Shown here piece after piece: positions 7,154 through 14,877 of a DNA stretch of 64,000 nucleotides. Both the position numbers and the translations under genes were made by a program. The stretch's first letter is position 1; each line of letters opens with the position of its first letter. Where the stretch lies: assembly GCA_017652345.1 (NCBI GenBank), contig JAGCBE010000339.1:62001-126000 (forward strand). The letters are read 5' to 3'. The notes beneath the pieces were generated by a model. That model searched no databases and was not told where the DNA came from. It saw only the letters and a program-made list of their open reading frames with translations. The stretch is from Methanobrevibacter sp. GTDB taxonomy: Archaea; Methanobacteriota; Methanobacteria; Methanobacteriales; Methanobacteriaceae.

Positions 7154-7556
7154 ATATCTCCTGTAACAAGTCTTCCATTTTAATCTGATCCAGCTCTGCC
7201 TTAACCTCAGCAATATGTTCTAAGATCCACCATTCTGGATAAATAACACCGTTTATGTTGATTATGTACCTGATATAATACACCTGACCCTTCTCATGCC
7301 CGCGATGATCAGCATGTAATATCCTAGTCGGAAAGCGATAGTGCAGGAGTGGAATCCAAGCTTCACGCTTCTTGTACAGGGATGAAGTAGGAACAGCATA
7401 ATCACTCTGACGGATCCTATCATCGCCTTCACCAGCGATGTACCATATTCCGTCATACTGGTGCAATCGGGGTTTGGACATGCAGAAGGTACAGTCCCAT
7501 TCCCATACTGGATTACGGTATGATCCATAACTCCTTAACTCCTGTACCTTAATCAT
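7152..7556 (-). CDS. Hypothetical protein, paralogue 3 of a three-gene leftward cluster
   Basis: 134 residues. Not recognised as a family, but its C-terminus (INGVIYPEWWILEHIAEVKA, then a LDQxxME..LLQEI pattern) matches those of the next two genes, so the three arose by duplication. Its start overlaps the stop of the 7549-7995 gene. The N-terminal half contains several Cys and Trp residues (WDCTFCMSK). Confidence 0.55.
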   Translation of the reverse strand: MIKVQELRSYGSYRNPVWEWDCTFCMSKPRLHQYDGIWYIAGEGDDRIRQSDYAVPTSSLYKKREAWIPLLHYRFPTRILHADHRGHEKGQVYYIRYIININGVIYPEWWILEHIAEVKAELDQIKMEDLLQEI

Positions 7557-7995
7557 CTATGGCCTTTAGGTATAATTCCGTGTTATAATTGCTGATACAA
7601 GCCTGTACTATGCTCATGTTTTCCAGAATATCATCGTACCAATACTCCTTGCCATCTATGTTCAGGCAGAAAAATGGTCCGTTATTTGTCTCTGTACCAG
7701 GCTTTGGTTCTTCTGTTATGCTGGTTCTAGAGCTGATAACGCACCCATCGTACCAGGATGTAATTTCCATCTTATCTTCTACTATCTCTGACAGGATCAA
7801 AGAACAACCGATGTATTCACCATCTAAGTTTCTCCATTCTCTACGCTGGAGCGAGATAGGTTTGGTTAGATCTATATCATGACTAACCCATTCCGGCTTA
7901 GTAAGCTCACCCCGAAGATTTACATCTCTGTTCTTCACTGTACCATGGACATAGATTCTGGTATATCCTTTAAAGTATTTCCGTAACTTAATCAT
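7549..7995 (-). CDS. Hypothetical protein, paralogue 2 of the cluster
   Basis: 148 residues, overlapping both neighbours by eight bases. The tail (NIDGKEYWYDDILENMSIVQ ... ELYLKAIDD) is a diverged version of the family tail shared with 7152-7556 and 7988-8356. Function unknown. Confidence 0.55.
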   Translation of the reverse strand: MIKLRKYFKGYTRIYVHGTVKNRDVNLRGELTKPEWVSHDIDLTKPISLQRREWRNLDGEYIGCSLILSEIVEDKMEITSWYDGCVISSRTSITEEPKPGTETNNGPFFCLNIDGKEYWYDDILENMSIVQACISNYNTELYLKAIDD

Positions 7996-8356
7996 CTATC
8001 TCCTTTAACAGCATTTCCATACGCTCCTGATCCAGTAATACCTGTACCTCACCGATATGATTCACTATATCTGGGTATTTCCATACCGTACCGTTTATCT
8101 CCAGCCACGCCTCATGATCAGTGAACTTTCCTAGCCTGACCTTATGGCGTGCGTACTCCTTTTCCTTCGCGTCAAGACTTTGCCAGTTCGGAATATCAAA
8201 GTACAGGATGTCCAGATATTTAGTACCAATCCCGTCCAATTGCCGTTCCATCTTATGCTGATCCACATCGAATAGGCGTAACTGTTCTATCCCTGTAGCA
8301 GGAGCAGGATTAGGATCTTCCATAAGATCCTGGTGATGGAGAAACACCTTTACCAT
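7988..8356 (-). CDS. Hypothetical protein, paralogue 1 of the cluster
   Basis: 122 residues, first gene of the leftward operon. Tail EINGTVWKYPDIVNHIGEVQ then LLDQERMEMLLKEIDD. A perfect sigma70-type promoter (TTGACA, 17 nt, TATATT) lies upstream on this strand. Function unknown; the shared C-terminal helix suggests a common partner. Confidence 0.55.
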   Translation of the reverse strand: MVKVFLHHQDLMEDPNPAPATGIEQLRLFDVDQHKMERQLDGIGTKYLDILYFDIPNWQSLDAKEKEYARHKVRLGKFTDHEAWLEINGTVWKYPDIVNHIGEVQVLLDQERMEMLLKEIDD

Positions 8357-8397
8357 TCCGTACCCTTTTCAATCATCTTTTGTAATTCCATGCTACA

Positions 8398-8426
8398 AAT
8401 ATAGCAAGGAGTTCAATATCTGTCAA
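8398..8426 (-). promoter_or_regulatory. Early sigma70-like promoter (consensus TTGACA)
   Basis: On the minus strand, TTGACA (8421-8426), 17 nt, TATATT (8398-8403), driving the three leftward paralogues. This copy has the textbook -35 and so supports reading the TTTACA sites as variants of it. Confidence 0.75.
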
Positions 8427-8467
8427 TACTCGGGTTGACCGATTTAATTTTTATCTATGTTTATCAT

Positions 8468-8496
8468 TTACAATTATTCTATATTTTTCTATATTA
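8468..8496 (+). promoter_or_regulatory. Early promoter with no obvious gene
   Basis: TTTACA (8468-8473), 17 nt, TATATT (8491-8496). Only about 90 bases separate it from the next promoter and no convincing ORF lies between. The stretch holds two TCTAGAA copies (8539 and 8573 regions). It could make a short RNA. Confidence 0.5.
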
Positions 8497-8586
8497 TGAA
8501 CATGAATGATTGAATATATGATTAAATTGATTGTTGAATGTCTAGAACTTTTAGTTAGCTGAAACAAAAAAATCTAGAATTTAGAG

Positions 8587-8615
8587 TTTACAAATCAATC
8601 AAATTTAACTATATT
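8587..8615 (+). promoter_or_regulatory. Early sigma70-like promoter
   Basis: TTTACA (8587-8592), 17 nt, TATATT (8610-8615), with CAGGAAAAATCAAT before ATG 8659. The 8357-8658 interval otherwise holds only the leftward promoter, the orphan promoter and AT-rich sequence. Confidence 0.75.
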
Positions 8616-8658
8616 TAAATCATCGAAAACAACTAATCATCAAACAGGAAAAATCAAT

Positions 8659-9072
8659 ATGGAACAGATCATGCAGATTCTCACCGCTCTCACTCAGAAC
8701 AACAACATCAATCTTCAGGCTTTCGGTCTTGCACAGCAGACTGTCAATGTTCAGCCTGCACAGCCTGCTCAGACTCTCGAAGTTGTTCAGGCAAAAATCA
8801 ATCTTGTCATTAAGTTGAATGACATTCCGGCAGTTCATAACATCATCGACATTGAACCGCACATGACGACTGTGAACGAACTCGGTGCACTGACTAACAT
8901 GGAAGGAACTATCGGTGTTCCGCTGACTGCTGAACAGCTCACTGTCATCGGTAAGAAGATTGATAACATCATCAATGACTTGGAAGCTGAACTCATGGGC
9001 AAGCTGACTGACAAGCTCAATGCTCTCGGACTCGGTGCACTGACCGGCTTCATCCCTGGTCTGAATCGATAA
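8659..9072 (+). CDS. Hypothetical early protein
   Basis: 137 residues, low in charge and rich in Asn, Gln, Ala and Leu, with a Gln/Pro/Ala linker (QPAQPAQT) near residue 35 and a C-terminal Gly/Leu helix (LGLGALTGFIPGL). Codon use is GC-richer than the later genes. It precedes the GC-rich island. No family recognised. Confidence 0.55.
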   Translation: MEQIMQILTALTQNNNINLQAFGLAQQTVNVQPAQPAQTLEVVQAKINLVIKLNDIPAVHNIIDIEPHMTTVNELGALTNMEGTIGVPLTAEQLTVIGKKIDNIINDLEAELMGKLTDKLNALGLGALTGFIPGLNR

Positions 9073-9480
9073 CCGGCTGTCTGGGGGGCCGTCAGGTTAT
9101 CTGACGACCCTGTATGACATGCGTCATGTCAAGGAAGCTGACGCTATACCGGCATAATGTCAGCTTTTACGACGTAGCCTGCGACGCCCGGGGGGGGCCC
9201 GGGGGGGCGCCCCCTACACTGACACCCCGCCGCATATCTAGGCCCCCCTTAAAAAATGTGCCGAGACCATATAGGGGGTTAAAGCCAGGGGGGAGGGGGG
9301 CCCGGGGCCTTATAGGTTTTATTTTTCGTGTGTGTCGGTTTCCCTTAAAAAATAAAAAAATTTAAAAATTTTTTGGTTATTTTTATTTGGTTCTGGTTAT
9401 TTGATTTTTCAAGTAACCTTTTATTTTACCCCCGCCCGGGCTTGTTTTTGAAAAGGTTGTCTGTCAAAAAATTTTTTAAA
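9073..9480. other. GC-rich, non-coding island with inverted repeats and G-runs
   Basis: Begins with three hairpins: GTCAG/CTGAC (9091-9105), TGACATG/CATGTCA around a CGT loop (9114-9130), and AGCTGAC (9136-9142) / GTCAGCT (9159-9165) followed by TTTT. Then come runs of six to eight G or C at about 9188-9214, 9243-9248, 9274-9279 and 9290-9308, and finally A/T homopolymer tracts to 9490. Base composition is unlike anything else in the window. An ORF at 9114-9365 reads through it but its Gly/Pro/Arg content looks like a translation of repeats. Origin, packaging-related or recombinational roles are all possible. Confidence 0.6.
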
Positions 9481-9500
9481 AATTTTTTTGATATATGGGG

Positions 9501-9529
9501 TTGAAAAAGGAGTTATTTTTTGGTATATT
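9501..9529 (+). promoter_or_regulatory. Promoter of the GILKIP array
   Basis: TTGAAA (9501-9506), 17 nt, TATATT (9524-9529); a second TATATT abuts the ATG at 9539. The predicted start of transcription is within a few bases of that ATG. Confidence 0.5.
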
Positions 9530-9538
9530 TGGTATATT

Positions 9539-9910
9539 ATGGATAATATGGATATGGAACCTTTATTGAAGTCGTATATTAGGTATGCGATGGGATTTGT
9601 GCCTAAGGAGCGTATGGCATATGCTACTAATAATGGTAAATATGACCGTATTAAGATAATGGTTAATTCTAACGGTAATATAGTTGAACCTAATACATAT
9701 GCAATAACTTTTGAGTTATATAATGGTGATAGGCGTATTATTATAGGTAGTTTGTGGTTATCTGGAAGGTGTCTTTATATAATAGAGACGGTAGTTAATG
9801 TAGTATTATATAAAAGACGTATACAAGAAATGATGGAATTTGAAGAATTTTGTAATGCTAATAATAATATTCCAGTGGGAATATTAAAGATACCTATGAG
9901 GTTGGTATGA
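9539..9910 (+). CDS. GILKIP-tail paralogue 1
   Basis: About 123 residues when started at ATG 9539; the frame is open back to 9488 but that part overlaps the promoter. It ends NNIPVGILKIPMRLV. The N-terminus has a YxxYxMGFVP helix seen in other members. It is the first of eight tandem paralogues. The next gene starts inside its stop codon (ATGA). Confidence 0.6.
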   Translation: MDNMDMEPLLKSYIRYAMGFVPKERMAYATNNGKYDRIKIMVNSNGNIVEPNTYAITFELYNGDRRIIIGSLWLSGRCLYIIETVVNVVLYKRRIQEMMEFEEFCNANNNIPVGILKIPMRLV

Positions 9911-10266
9911 CAGATCTTGATAATTTAAGGTCATATATTGCGTATATTGTGCAAAATGCATCTCTTGAGCAGTGGCAATTGGGTTCGTTGGTAAATTTAA
10001 AGAAGGAGTATGTTAAGATAACGACTATATTGAATGATGGTAGCGCATTATTTGATATATTGGATTATTTAGGAAATAATAAGGTTATTGGGCGGATATG
10101 GTTTACTTGCCAATATATAATGCTTGTTAAGAACGAGGTTGAGCGTTCGCTGTTATATAATGGTTGGCCTGAAGGTGTTGATTTATATAGTGTATATGAG
10201 AAGAAGGTGATGTTGCCTGAGGTGCCCTCGGGTATATTGAAGATTCCTACTGATTTTAGGGTATGA
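9907..10266 (+). CDS. GILKIP-tail paralogue 2
   Basis: 119 residues, N-terminal LRSYIAYIVQNA helix, a central beta-rich part with GRIWF, and tail PEVPSGILKIPTDFRV. It overlaps gene 1 by four bases. Closest in tail to paralogue 3. Function unknown. Confidence 0.65.
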   Translation: MTDLDNLRSYIAYIVQNASLEQWQLGSLVNLKKEYVKITTILNDGSALFDILDYLGNNKVIGRIWFTCQYIMLVKNEVERSLLYNGWPEGVDLYSVYEKKVMLPEVPSGILKIPTDFRV

Positions 10267-10267
10267 T

Positions 10268-10636
10268 ATGATAGATAAAGAAGTATTGAAGATGTATATA
10301 TCGTATGTTGCTAGTATGGCGACATTTGAGAAGAATTTAGGGTATACGTTATTGGATATAAAGTCTGAGCGGGTTAGGATTGGATATGAATTGGATGATG
10401 ACAGTGTAACGTATAAAATAGTTAATCGTTATGGTGAACCTGTATTGTCAGGGCGGATATGGATAGATACTGGGTTTATAGTAATTATTCGTTTTCCTGA
10501 GTTTCCTGCAAGTATTAAGATATTATATAGTGGGAAACCTGCAGATGTATTGCCGTATAGGAGTTATATACTTGATATAAATTTGCCGGAAGTACCGAAA
10601 GGAATATTGAAGATTCCTGTTGATTTTAGGGTATGA
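10268..10636 (+). CDS. GILKIP-tail paralogue 3
   Basis: 122 residues; LKMYISYVASMA near the N-terminus, SGRIWIDTG in the middle, tail PEVPKGILKIPVDFRV. The tail is nearly identical to that of paralogue 2, indicating recent duplication. The start lies one base after the previous stop (TGATATG). Confidence 0.65.
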   Translation: MIDKEVLKMYISYVASMATFEKNLGYTLLDIKSERVRIGYELDDDSVTYKIVNRYGEPVLSGRIWIDTGFIVIIRFPEFPASIKILYSGKPADVLPYRSYILDINLPEVPKGILKIPVDFRV

Positions 10637-10637
10637 T

Positions 10638-11033
10638 ATGATAGATATTAGTGGAATAACTATTAAAGAATTGGTGCAATATGCTGATTACTGTATGGGT
10701 AAGATACCTATAGAGGAGCGTTCTGGATTTCCTGGTGAGATGCGAGGAATAACTAATGAAGTAAGGTGTTTTCATACTATTGAATCTGCTATAATAGAAG
10801 CAAGTACTGAGGATAAGCGAATTATTATAGACATATATGATTCTAGTCATGTAGAGGTTATGGCGGCTAGTATATGGTTGAATAATGGGCATATTTATTT
10901 GATTGATTGGAATAGGGATAGGGTTTTATATAATAAGTCACCTGATGGAATTTATAATTTTGAGGAATTTAAGAAAATACGGATGTTACCTGAGGTTCCC
11001 ACGGGTATATTGAAGATACCTGCGAGGTTATAA
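10638..11033 (+). CDS. GILKIP-tail paralogue 4
   Basis: 131 residues from ATG 10638, chosen because the junction TGATATGATAGAT repeats that before paralogue 3; an upstream ATG overlaps the previous gene. N-terminal LVQYADYCMGKIP, middle ASIWLNNGHIYLI, tail PEVPTGILKIPARL. Confidence 0.65.
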   Translation: MIDISGITIKELVQYADYCMGKIPIEERSGFPGEMRGITNEVRCFHTIESAIIEASTEDKRIIIDIYDSSHVEVMAASIWLNNGHIYLIDWNRDRVLYNKSPDGIYNFEEFKKIRMLPEVPTGILKIPARL

Positions 11034-11413
11034 TGTATATTGAGAAATATAAAAAAGAATTGATGGACTATATTAAGAGTTCTTTGGCTAAGATGCCGTA
11101 TAAGAGTGTATTGTCGCCATTTGACCGGATTGAAATAACTGGTGAAGTGAATAATAATACGGAATATAAGATAGAGTCTGGTATATTGTTTGATATGTGT
11201 GATGCAGAAAATGTAGTTATGTCGGGCTGTATTTGGTATGATTATGGAACAATATACATTTTAACAAAAAATGAAGACTATATACATTATTATGGTTCAG
11301 ATTGTTTATATTATGGACATCCTGATGCAAGTATTGGTTTTGAAGAATTTTTGAAAAGACACTTACCTAAGGTTCCAGTTGGAATTTTGAAACTTCCTGA
11401 GAGGGTTGCATAA
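11033..11413 (+). CDS. GILKIP-tail paralogue 5
   Basis: 126 residues, overlapping the previous stop (TAATG). Middle SGCIWYDYGTIYIL matches the SGRIW strand of paralogues 2 and 3; tail PKVPVGILKLPERVA. Function unknown. Confidence 0.65.
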   Translation: MYIEKYKKELMDYIKSSLAKMPYKSVLSPFDRIEITGEVNNNTEYKIESGILFDMCDAENVVMSGCIWYDYGTIYILTKNEDYIHYYGSDCLYYGHPDASIGFEEFLKRHLPKVPVGILKLPERVA

Positions 11414-11865
11414 TGACAAATTCTGAAGTTATTAGAAAATATATATCGTATTGTTTTAATTTTGTTCCTCATCTTCATACAGAACGAGCTGATGTGCCGC
11501 TTGGGATATTTAAGTTGGATGAGGTAAAGGTAGAACAGAATGATAATGGAATTAACTATATTAGTTTTGATTTGGTTGACAAATATGGGGTAATGTATGC
11601 GAATCCAGATTCATTTTTCGAGCGAGCATTTAATCCTTATGGATTTAATGATAGTAGTATAAACCATGTTGTTATGAAAGGAAATATATCTATGAAGACT
11701 GGATATGTTCAGTTAATAGATACATTTAATGGTCGGTGGTTTTACAGTGCGATTCCTGATAAGATTCAGACTTTTGACGAATATGTGGAACATTTGGAAG
11801 AAATTGGACTTAAAGAGAAACCTAAGGGATTATTGAAGATTCCTGCACATATGATGGTACTATAA
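11413..11865 (+). CDS. GILKIP-tail paralogue 6
   Basis: 150 residues, the longest member, with an insertion after residue 60. N-terminal IRKYISYCFNFVP; tail KEKPKGLLKIPAHMMVL. Stop-start overlap TAATG with paralogue 5. Confidence 0.65.
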   Translation: MTNSEVIRKYISYCFNFVPHLHTERADVPLGIFKLDEVKVEQNDNGINYISFDLVDKYGVMYANPDSFFERAFNPYGFNDSSINHVVMKGNISMKTGYVQLIDTFNGRWFYSAIPDKIQTFDEYVEHLEEIGLKEKPKGLLKIPAHMMVL

Positions 11866-11866
11866 A

Positions 11867-12226
11867 ATGGCAGAAAATATAGATTTTAATGCACTTGATA
11901 ATGATATGCTTGACAAATATGCACATTATTGTCTTGATTTGATTAAGTTTAATAAGGATAATTCCTATAATTTAAATATAGATAAGTTGACCAAGAGTGG
12001 AAATTTATATTTTAGGTGTTCTTTGGGTTATATGCATAGATACAGTTGTTATCTTAATTTATATACTGGAAAACTTAACGTATTTAATACCGCATGCCAA
12101 ATAGTTAGATTTAATGGAATTCCGCCTACGGCAACAGATTATTTTAAATTTATTGATAATATGCAGGAAGCTATTAATAAGATTCCGGTGGGAATATTAA
12201 AGATTCCGAAAAATTTAGGAGTATAA
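11867..12226 (+). CDS. GILKIP-tail paralogue 7
   Basis: 119 residues; LDKYAHYCLDLIKF at the N-terminus, tail NKIPVGILKIPKNLGV. It starts one base after the previous stop. The tail almost matches paralogue 1 in PVGILKIP. Confidence 0.65.
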   Translation: MAENIDFNALDNDMLDKYAHYCLDLIKFNKDNSYNLNIDKLTKSGNLYFRCSLGYMHRYSCYLNLYTGKLNVFNTACQIVRFNGIPPTATDYFKFIDNMQEAINKIPVGILKIPKNLGV

Positions 12227-12227
12227 T

Positions 12228-12623
12228 ATGCAGAATTATTCAGATTTTGAAAATGAAAGAATATATAATTATTTCATTCGTTCTGTGGACAGTATTAAGG
12301 ACAGAACTGATATGATTGATTATACAGTAGGTCCTATATTTAAGAACGGTGATGTTGTGTCTGCATCTCTTAATTGTAATATAAAGAAACCAAGTAGTCC
12401 TTTTGAACTTGATTCTTATATGAGCTGGTTGCATCAATCATTATATGCAATGCGAGCACATTATTATTGTACTATTGATACAAAATATAATAATATAGTT
12501 ATTAAGGATCCGCATGAGGGAAAAGTAAAATTTAAGGGAAAAATTGATACAAACCTTAAATTTTCAGATTTTGTGTATGGTAAAGTTAAGAAAGGAATAT
12601 TGAAAATTCCATTTAAGTTATAA
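12228..12623 (+). CDS. GILKIP-tail paralogue 8
   Basis: 131 residues, the most divergent member; the tail is VKKGILKIPFKL, without the Pro before Gly. It is the last gene of the array and is followed directly by a terminator. Confidence 0.6.
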   Translation: MQNYSDFENERIYNYFIRSVDSIKDRTDMIDYTVGPIFKNGDVVSASLNCNIKKPSSPFELDSYMSWLHQSLYAMRAHYYCTIDTKYNNIVIKDPHEGKVKFKGKIDTNLKFSDFVYGKVKKGILKIPFKL

Positions 12624-12625
12624 AG

Positions 12626-12656
12626 AAAAAGACCTGATTAACAGGTCTTTTTTTTA
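12626..12656. terminator. Bidirectional terminator
   Basis: AAAAAGACCTG / CAGGTCTTTTT stem followed by a T-run; it closes the GILKIP operon and the convergent ADP-ribosyltransferase gene. Confidence 0.8.
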
Positions 12657-13451
12657 ATTTCTTGCTTTAAGTTTTGGGAAATGATTGGAATATTTTTTAT
12701 AAATGTCTTCGTTATTGGCCAATCTTAGGTTTTTTAATTTTTTGACATTGTTGATATTTAATTCATATTCTTCTATAGAATGGTGTTTAGCCATAAGGTA
12801 AGCAGTGAAAGCAAAGAGAATATCGTTTGGTTCTGCTTCACCTGCAATAACTATAGAAGACTTATTTTCGCCTGCATAATGTTTTGCTATGTTATAATCT
12901 ACAGTGAACGAATTATAGTCTTTTGACGTGTTATCGAACAGGTCAATTAATTGATGTCTGAACTTCATATTTTGAGAAAGTTCTCTATATTGGTTTCTAT
13001 CTATATACAGGCCGCGATATACTGTAGTCTGGCCATGCATATATTTGTGAAGGAAATTTAGAATTTGATTTACTAAATCTTTGAATGGTTCTAGGTATTC
13101 GTTTATTTGTTCTTCTGATTCGATAGAATCGTAGGAATTTGTGAAAAATGGTTTCCAGTTTATTTTGTATTTATCCGGTAATTTTGATTTATAGATTTCT
13201 GCATCCATGAGACCGTCGAGAATGGCTGCTTTTAGCGTAATATCGTCATGTTTTTTGACATATATCCATTTTCTGCCATCTTCGTCGCCATAAAGATTTT
13301 TATCTGTATAATTTACATTTCTTTTTTCCGCTGATTTTTTTGTAAGGTCATAATGTTTAGATAATCTGTTAGAATCAAACTTTGAAAAATGTTCGCTTTC
13401 TACTAGATAATTATTATTTTTTAGTAAATCTATAGCTTCTTGTAAATTCAT
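12654..13451 (-). CDS. ADP-ribosyltransferase (Alt-like) with capsid-targeting-like propeptide
   Basis: 265 residues. The R-S-E class catalytic elements are in order: Arg in TTVYRGLYI (near residue 147), the Ser motif YNSFTVDY (near 186), and the ExE motif EEYELNI (near 234). T4 Alt, ModA and ModB use the same triad to modify host RNA polymerase and other proteins. The N-terminus MNLQEAIDLLKNNNYLVE followed by S ends in LxE, the T4 prohead-protease type, so it may be packaged, trimmed and injected as Alt is. The gene is late: TATAAATA ends 4 nt before the ATG. It diverges from a second ADP-ribosyltransferase at 13479. Confidence 0.8.
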   Translation of the reverse strand: MNLQEAIDLLKNNNYLVESEHFSKFDSNRLSKHYDLTKKSAEKRNVNYTDKNLYGDEDGRKWIYVKKHDDITLKAAILDGLMDAEIYKSKLPDKYKINWKPFFTNSYDSIESEEQINEYLEPFKDLVNQILNFLHKYMHGQTTVYRGLYIDRNQYRELSQNMKFRHQLIDLFDNTSKDYNSFTVDYNIAKHYAGENKSSIVIAGEAEPNDILFAFTAYLMAKHHSIEEYELNINNVKKLKNLRLANNEDIYKKYSNHFPKLKARN

Positions 13452-13455
13452 ATAT

Positions 13456-13463
13456 TATTTATA
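13456..13463 (-). promoter_or_regulatory. Late promoter, left half of a symmetrical divergent pair
   Basis: TATAAATA on the minus strand, 4 nt from ATG 13451. Confidence 0.8.
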
Positions 13464-13466
13464 GTC

Positions 13467-13474
13467 TATAAATA
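13467..13474 (+). promoter_or_regulatory. Late promoter, right half of a symmetrical divergent pair
   Basis: TATAAATA, 4 nt from ATG 13479. The two arms (13449-13463 and 13467-13481) are perfect 15-base inverted repeats around GTC and include both start codons. Confidence 0.8.
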
Positions 13475-13478
13475 ATAT

Positions 13479-14843
13479 ATGACAAAATTATCAGAAAGCG
13501 AGAAGTTTAATGACCTTGATATCAGTCGATTGGCTAGACAAGTTAGACAGAATGACGGTAGGGCTAATCGAGGAATTGTATATCAGGATGATAAGAGATA
13601 TAACGATTATCAGGGTGAGAAATGGTTGGATGTAAGAAGTAAGGACAAGACAACACTTATCGCAGCTATCCTTGATGGTATGTCTGATGTTCAATATCAT
13701 TATAAGGGAAAGTTATATAAGGATATTAAGAACGTGGATGATTTAAAGGCCTCATACGAAGCAAATAAGGCTACTGTGGACCCGATTTTAAATTTCCTAG
13801 GTAAATATATGCATGGACACACAACAGTCTACAGAGGCTTCGGATTTAGCAATGATGAGTATCGTAAGATGAAGTCCAAGTATAATATTACATTTGAACA
13901 TCAGCTATTGAAAATATTGAATAATAGGGGTAAGAAATTCAATTCTTTTAGTGTTTCTCCATTTGTAAGTAAGGATTTTGCAGAAGGTGTTGGTAATAAA
14001 GCCATTATCATTGCCGCAGATGTAGAACCGAATGATATTGCTTTTGCATTTACTGCTTATTTATTAGGAAGGCATGGAAGTCCTGGAGAATTGGAATTGA
14101 ATATCAATAATCTTAAGGATTTAAAAAATTTAAGAATTATTAAAGATATTGATGCTGAATGTGCACGATTTATTAAATATACAGATACAGAAGAAGAATT
14201 ACAGAAAAGATTGGATTCTGGCGAACCTATGGAATCTGTATTTAAGTATGTAAAGAAATTTAAGGTTTTTAGTGGAACAATTTATAAATGTGCAACATTA
14301 TGTGGCGATGTAATTGTCAAGGATAATAAGATTGTTGTTCCTCGTAGTAGAGAAATACATTATATAAGAGACGGAGTATTTGTTATTACTCCTATGGATG
14401 ATCCTGCTGAACATAATATATTGTATAACTTTAATACTGAAACTCAGAGCAAGCGATATGATGGTATATTGTTCTATGGTGCTGATAGCGATGATAAATT
14501 GATAATCGCATATAATGGTAATAACAAGTATACATTATTGGATATGGAAACATGTCAATCAAAATTCAAGGGATATGCTAAAAAAATCTCTAGATTACCT
14601 GATGCTACATGGTATGGTCAGAAAAATATATGGCATTCTGTTGAATTTTATTTAGTAACATTATTGGATGACACTGTTACAATTTTCAACAATAATGGTT
14701 CTTGTGTATTCAGGCGTGCCCCATATAAGTTTATTAAGATTGATTGCAACTCAGATAAATTGATAATGAATTGTGTGGAACAACCTGGTAAAAAACCTCG
14801 ACGATTCTCTATAAAAAATAATATGGCAATCGAAGAATTATAA
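13479..14843 (+). CDS. ADP-ribosyltransferase with C-terminal extension
   Basis: 454 residues. Residues 1 to about 230 are homologous to the divergent neighbour: TTVYRGFGF (Arg), FNSFSVSPF (Ser), PGELELNI (ExE), and the shared FAFTAYLLGRH. It lacks the MNL-type leader: its MTKLSESEKF lines up with the residues around the cleavage site of the neighbour (LVESEHF). Residues about 250-454 form a beta-rich extension with repeated short strands, propeller-like, that the neighbour does not have and that may choose the target. Late expression from the shared symmetrical promoter. Confidence 0.75.
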   Translation: MTKLSESEKFNDLDISRLARQVRQNDGRANRGIVYQDDKRYNDYQGEKWLDVRSKDKTTLIAAILDGMSDVQYHYKGKLYKDIKNVDDLKASYEANKATVDPILNFLGKYMHGHTTVYRGFGFSNDEYRKMKSKYNITFEHQLLKILNNRGKKFNSFSVSPFVSKDFAEGVGNKAIIIAADVEPNDIAFAFTAYLLGRHGSPGELELNINNLKDLKNLRIIKDIDAECARFIKYTDTEEELQKRLDSGEPMESVFKYVKKFKVFSGTIYKCATLCGDVIVKDNKIVVPRSREIHYIRDGVFVITPMDDPAEHNILYNFNTETQSKRYDGILFYGADSDDKLIIAYNGNNKYTLLDMETCQSKFKGYAKKISRLPDATWYGQKNIWHSVEFYLVTLLDDTVTIFNNNGSCVFRRAPYKFIKIDCNSDKLIMNCVEQPGKKPRRFSIKNNMAIEEL

Positions 14844-14845
14844 AA

Positions 14846-14877
14846 GAAAACCTAGGAATTAATCCTAGGTTTTTTAT
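14846..14877. terminator. Bidirectional terminator
   Basis: AAAACCTAGGA / TCCTAGGTTTT stem with T-runs on both strands, between convergent genes. Confidence 0.8.

Noticed and set aside
9114..9365. An 83-codon ORF across the GC-rich island
   Set aside because: Its Gly/Pro/Arg-rich sequence comes from G- and C-runs and hairpins; there is no ribosome site and base use differs from real genes.
9501..12623. GILKIP array as degraded copies of a single pseudogene
   Set aside because: All eight frames are intact, coupled by stop-start overlaps, and keep the tail, which indicates selection.
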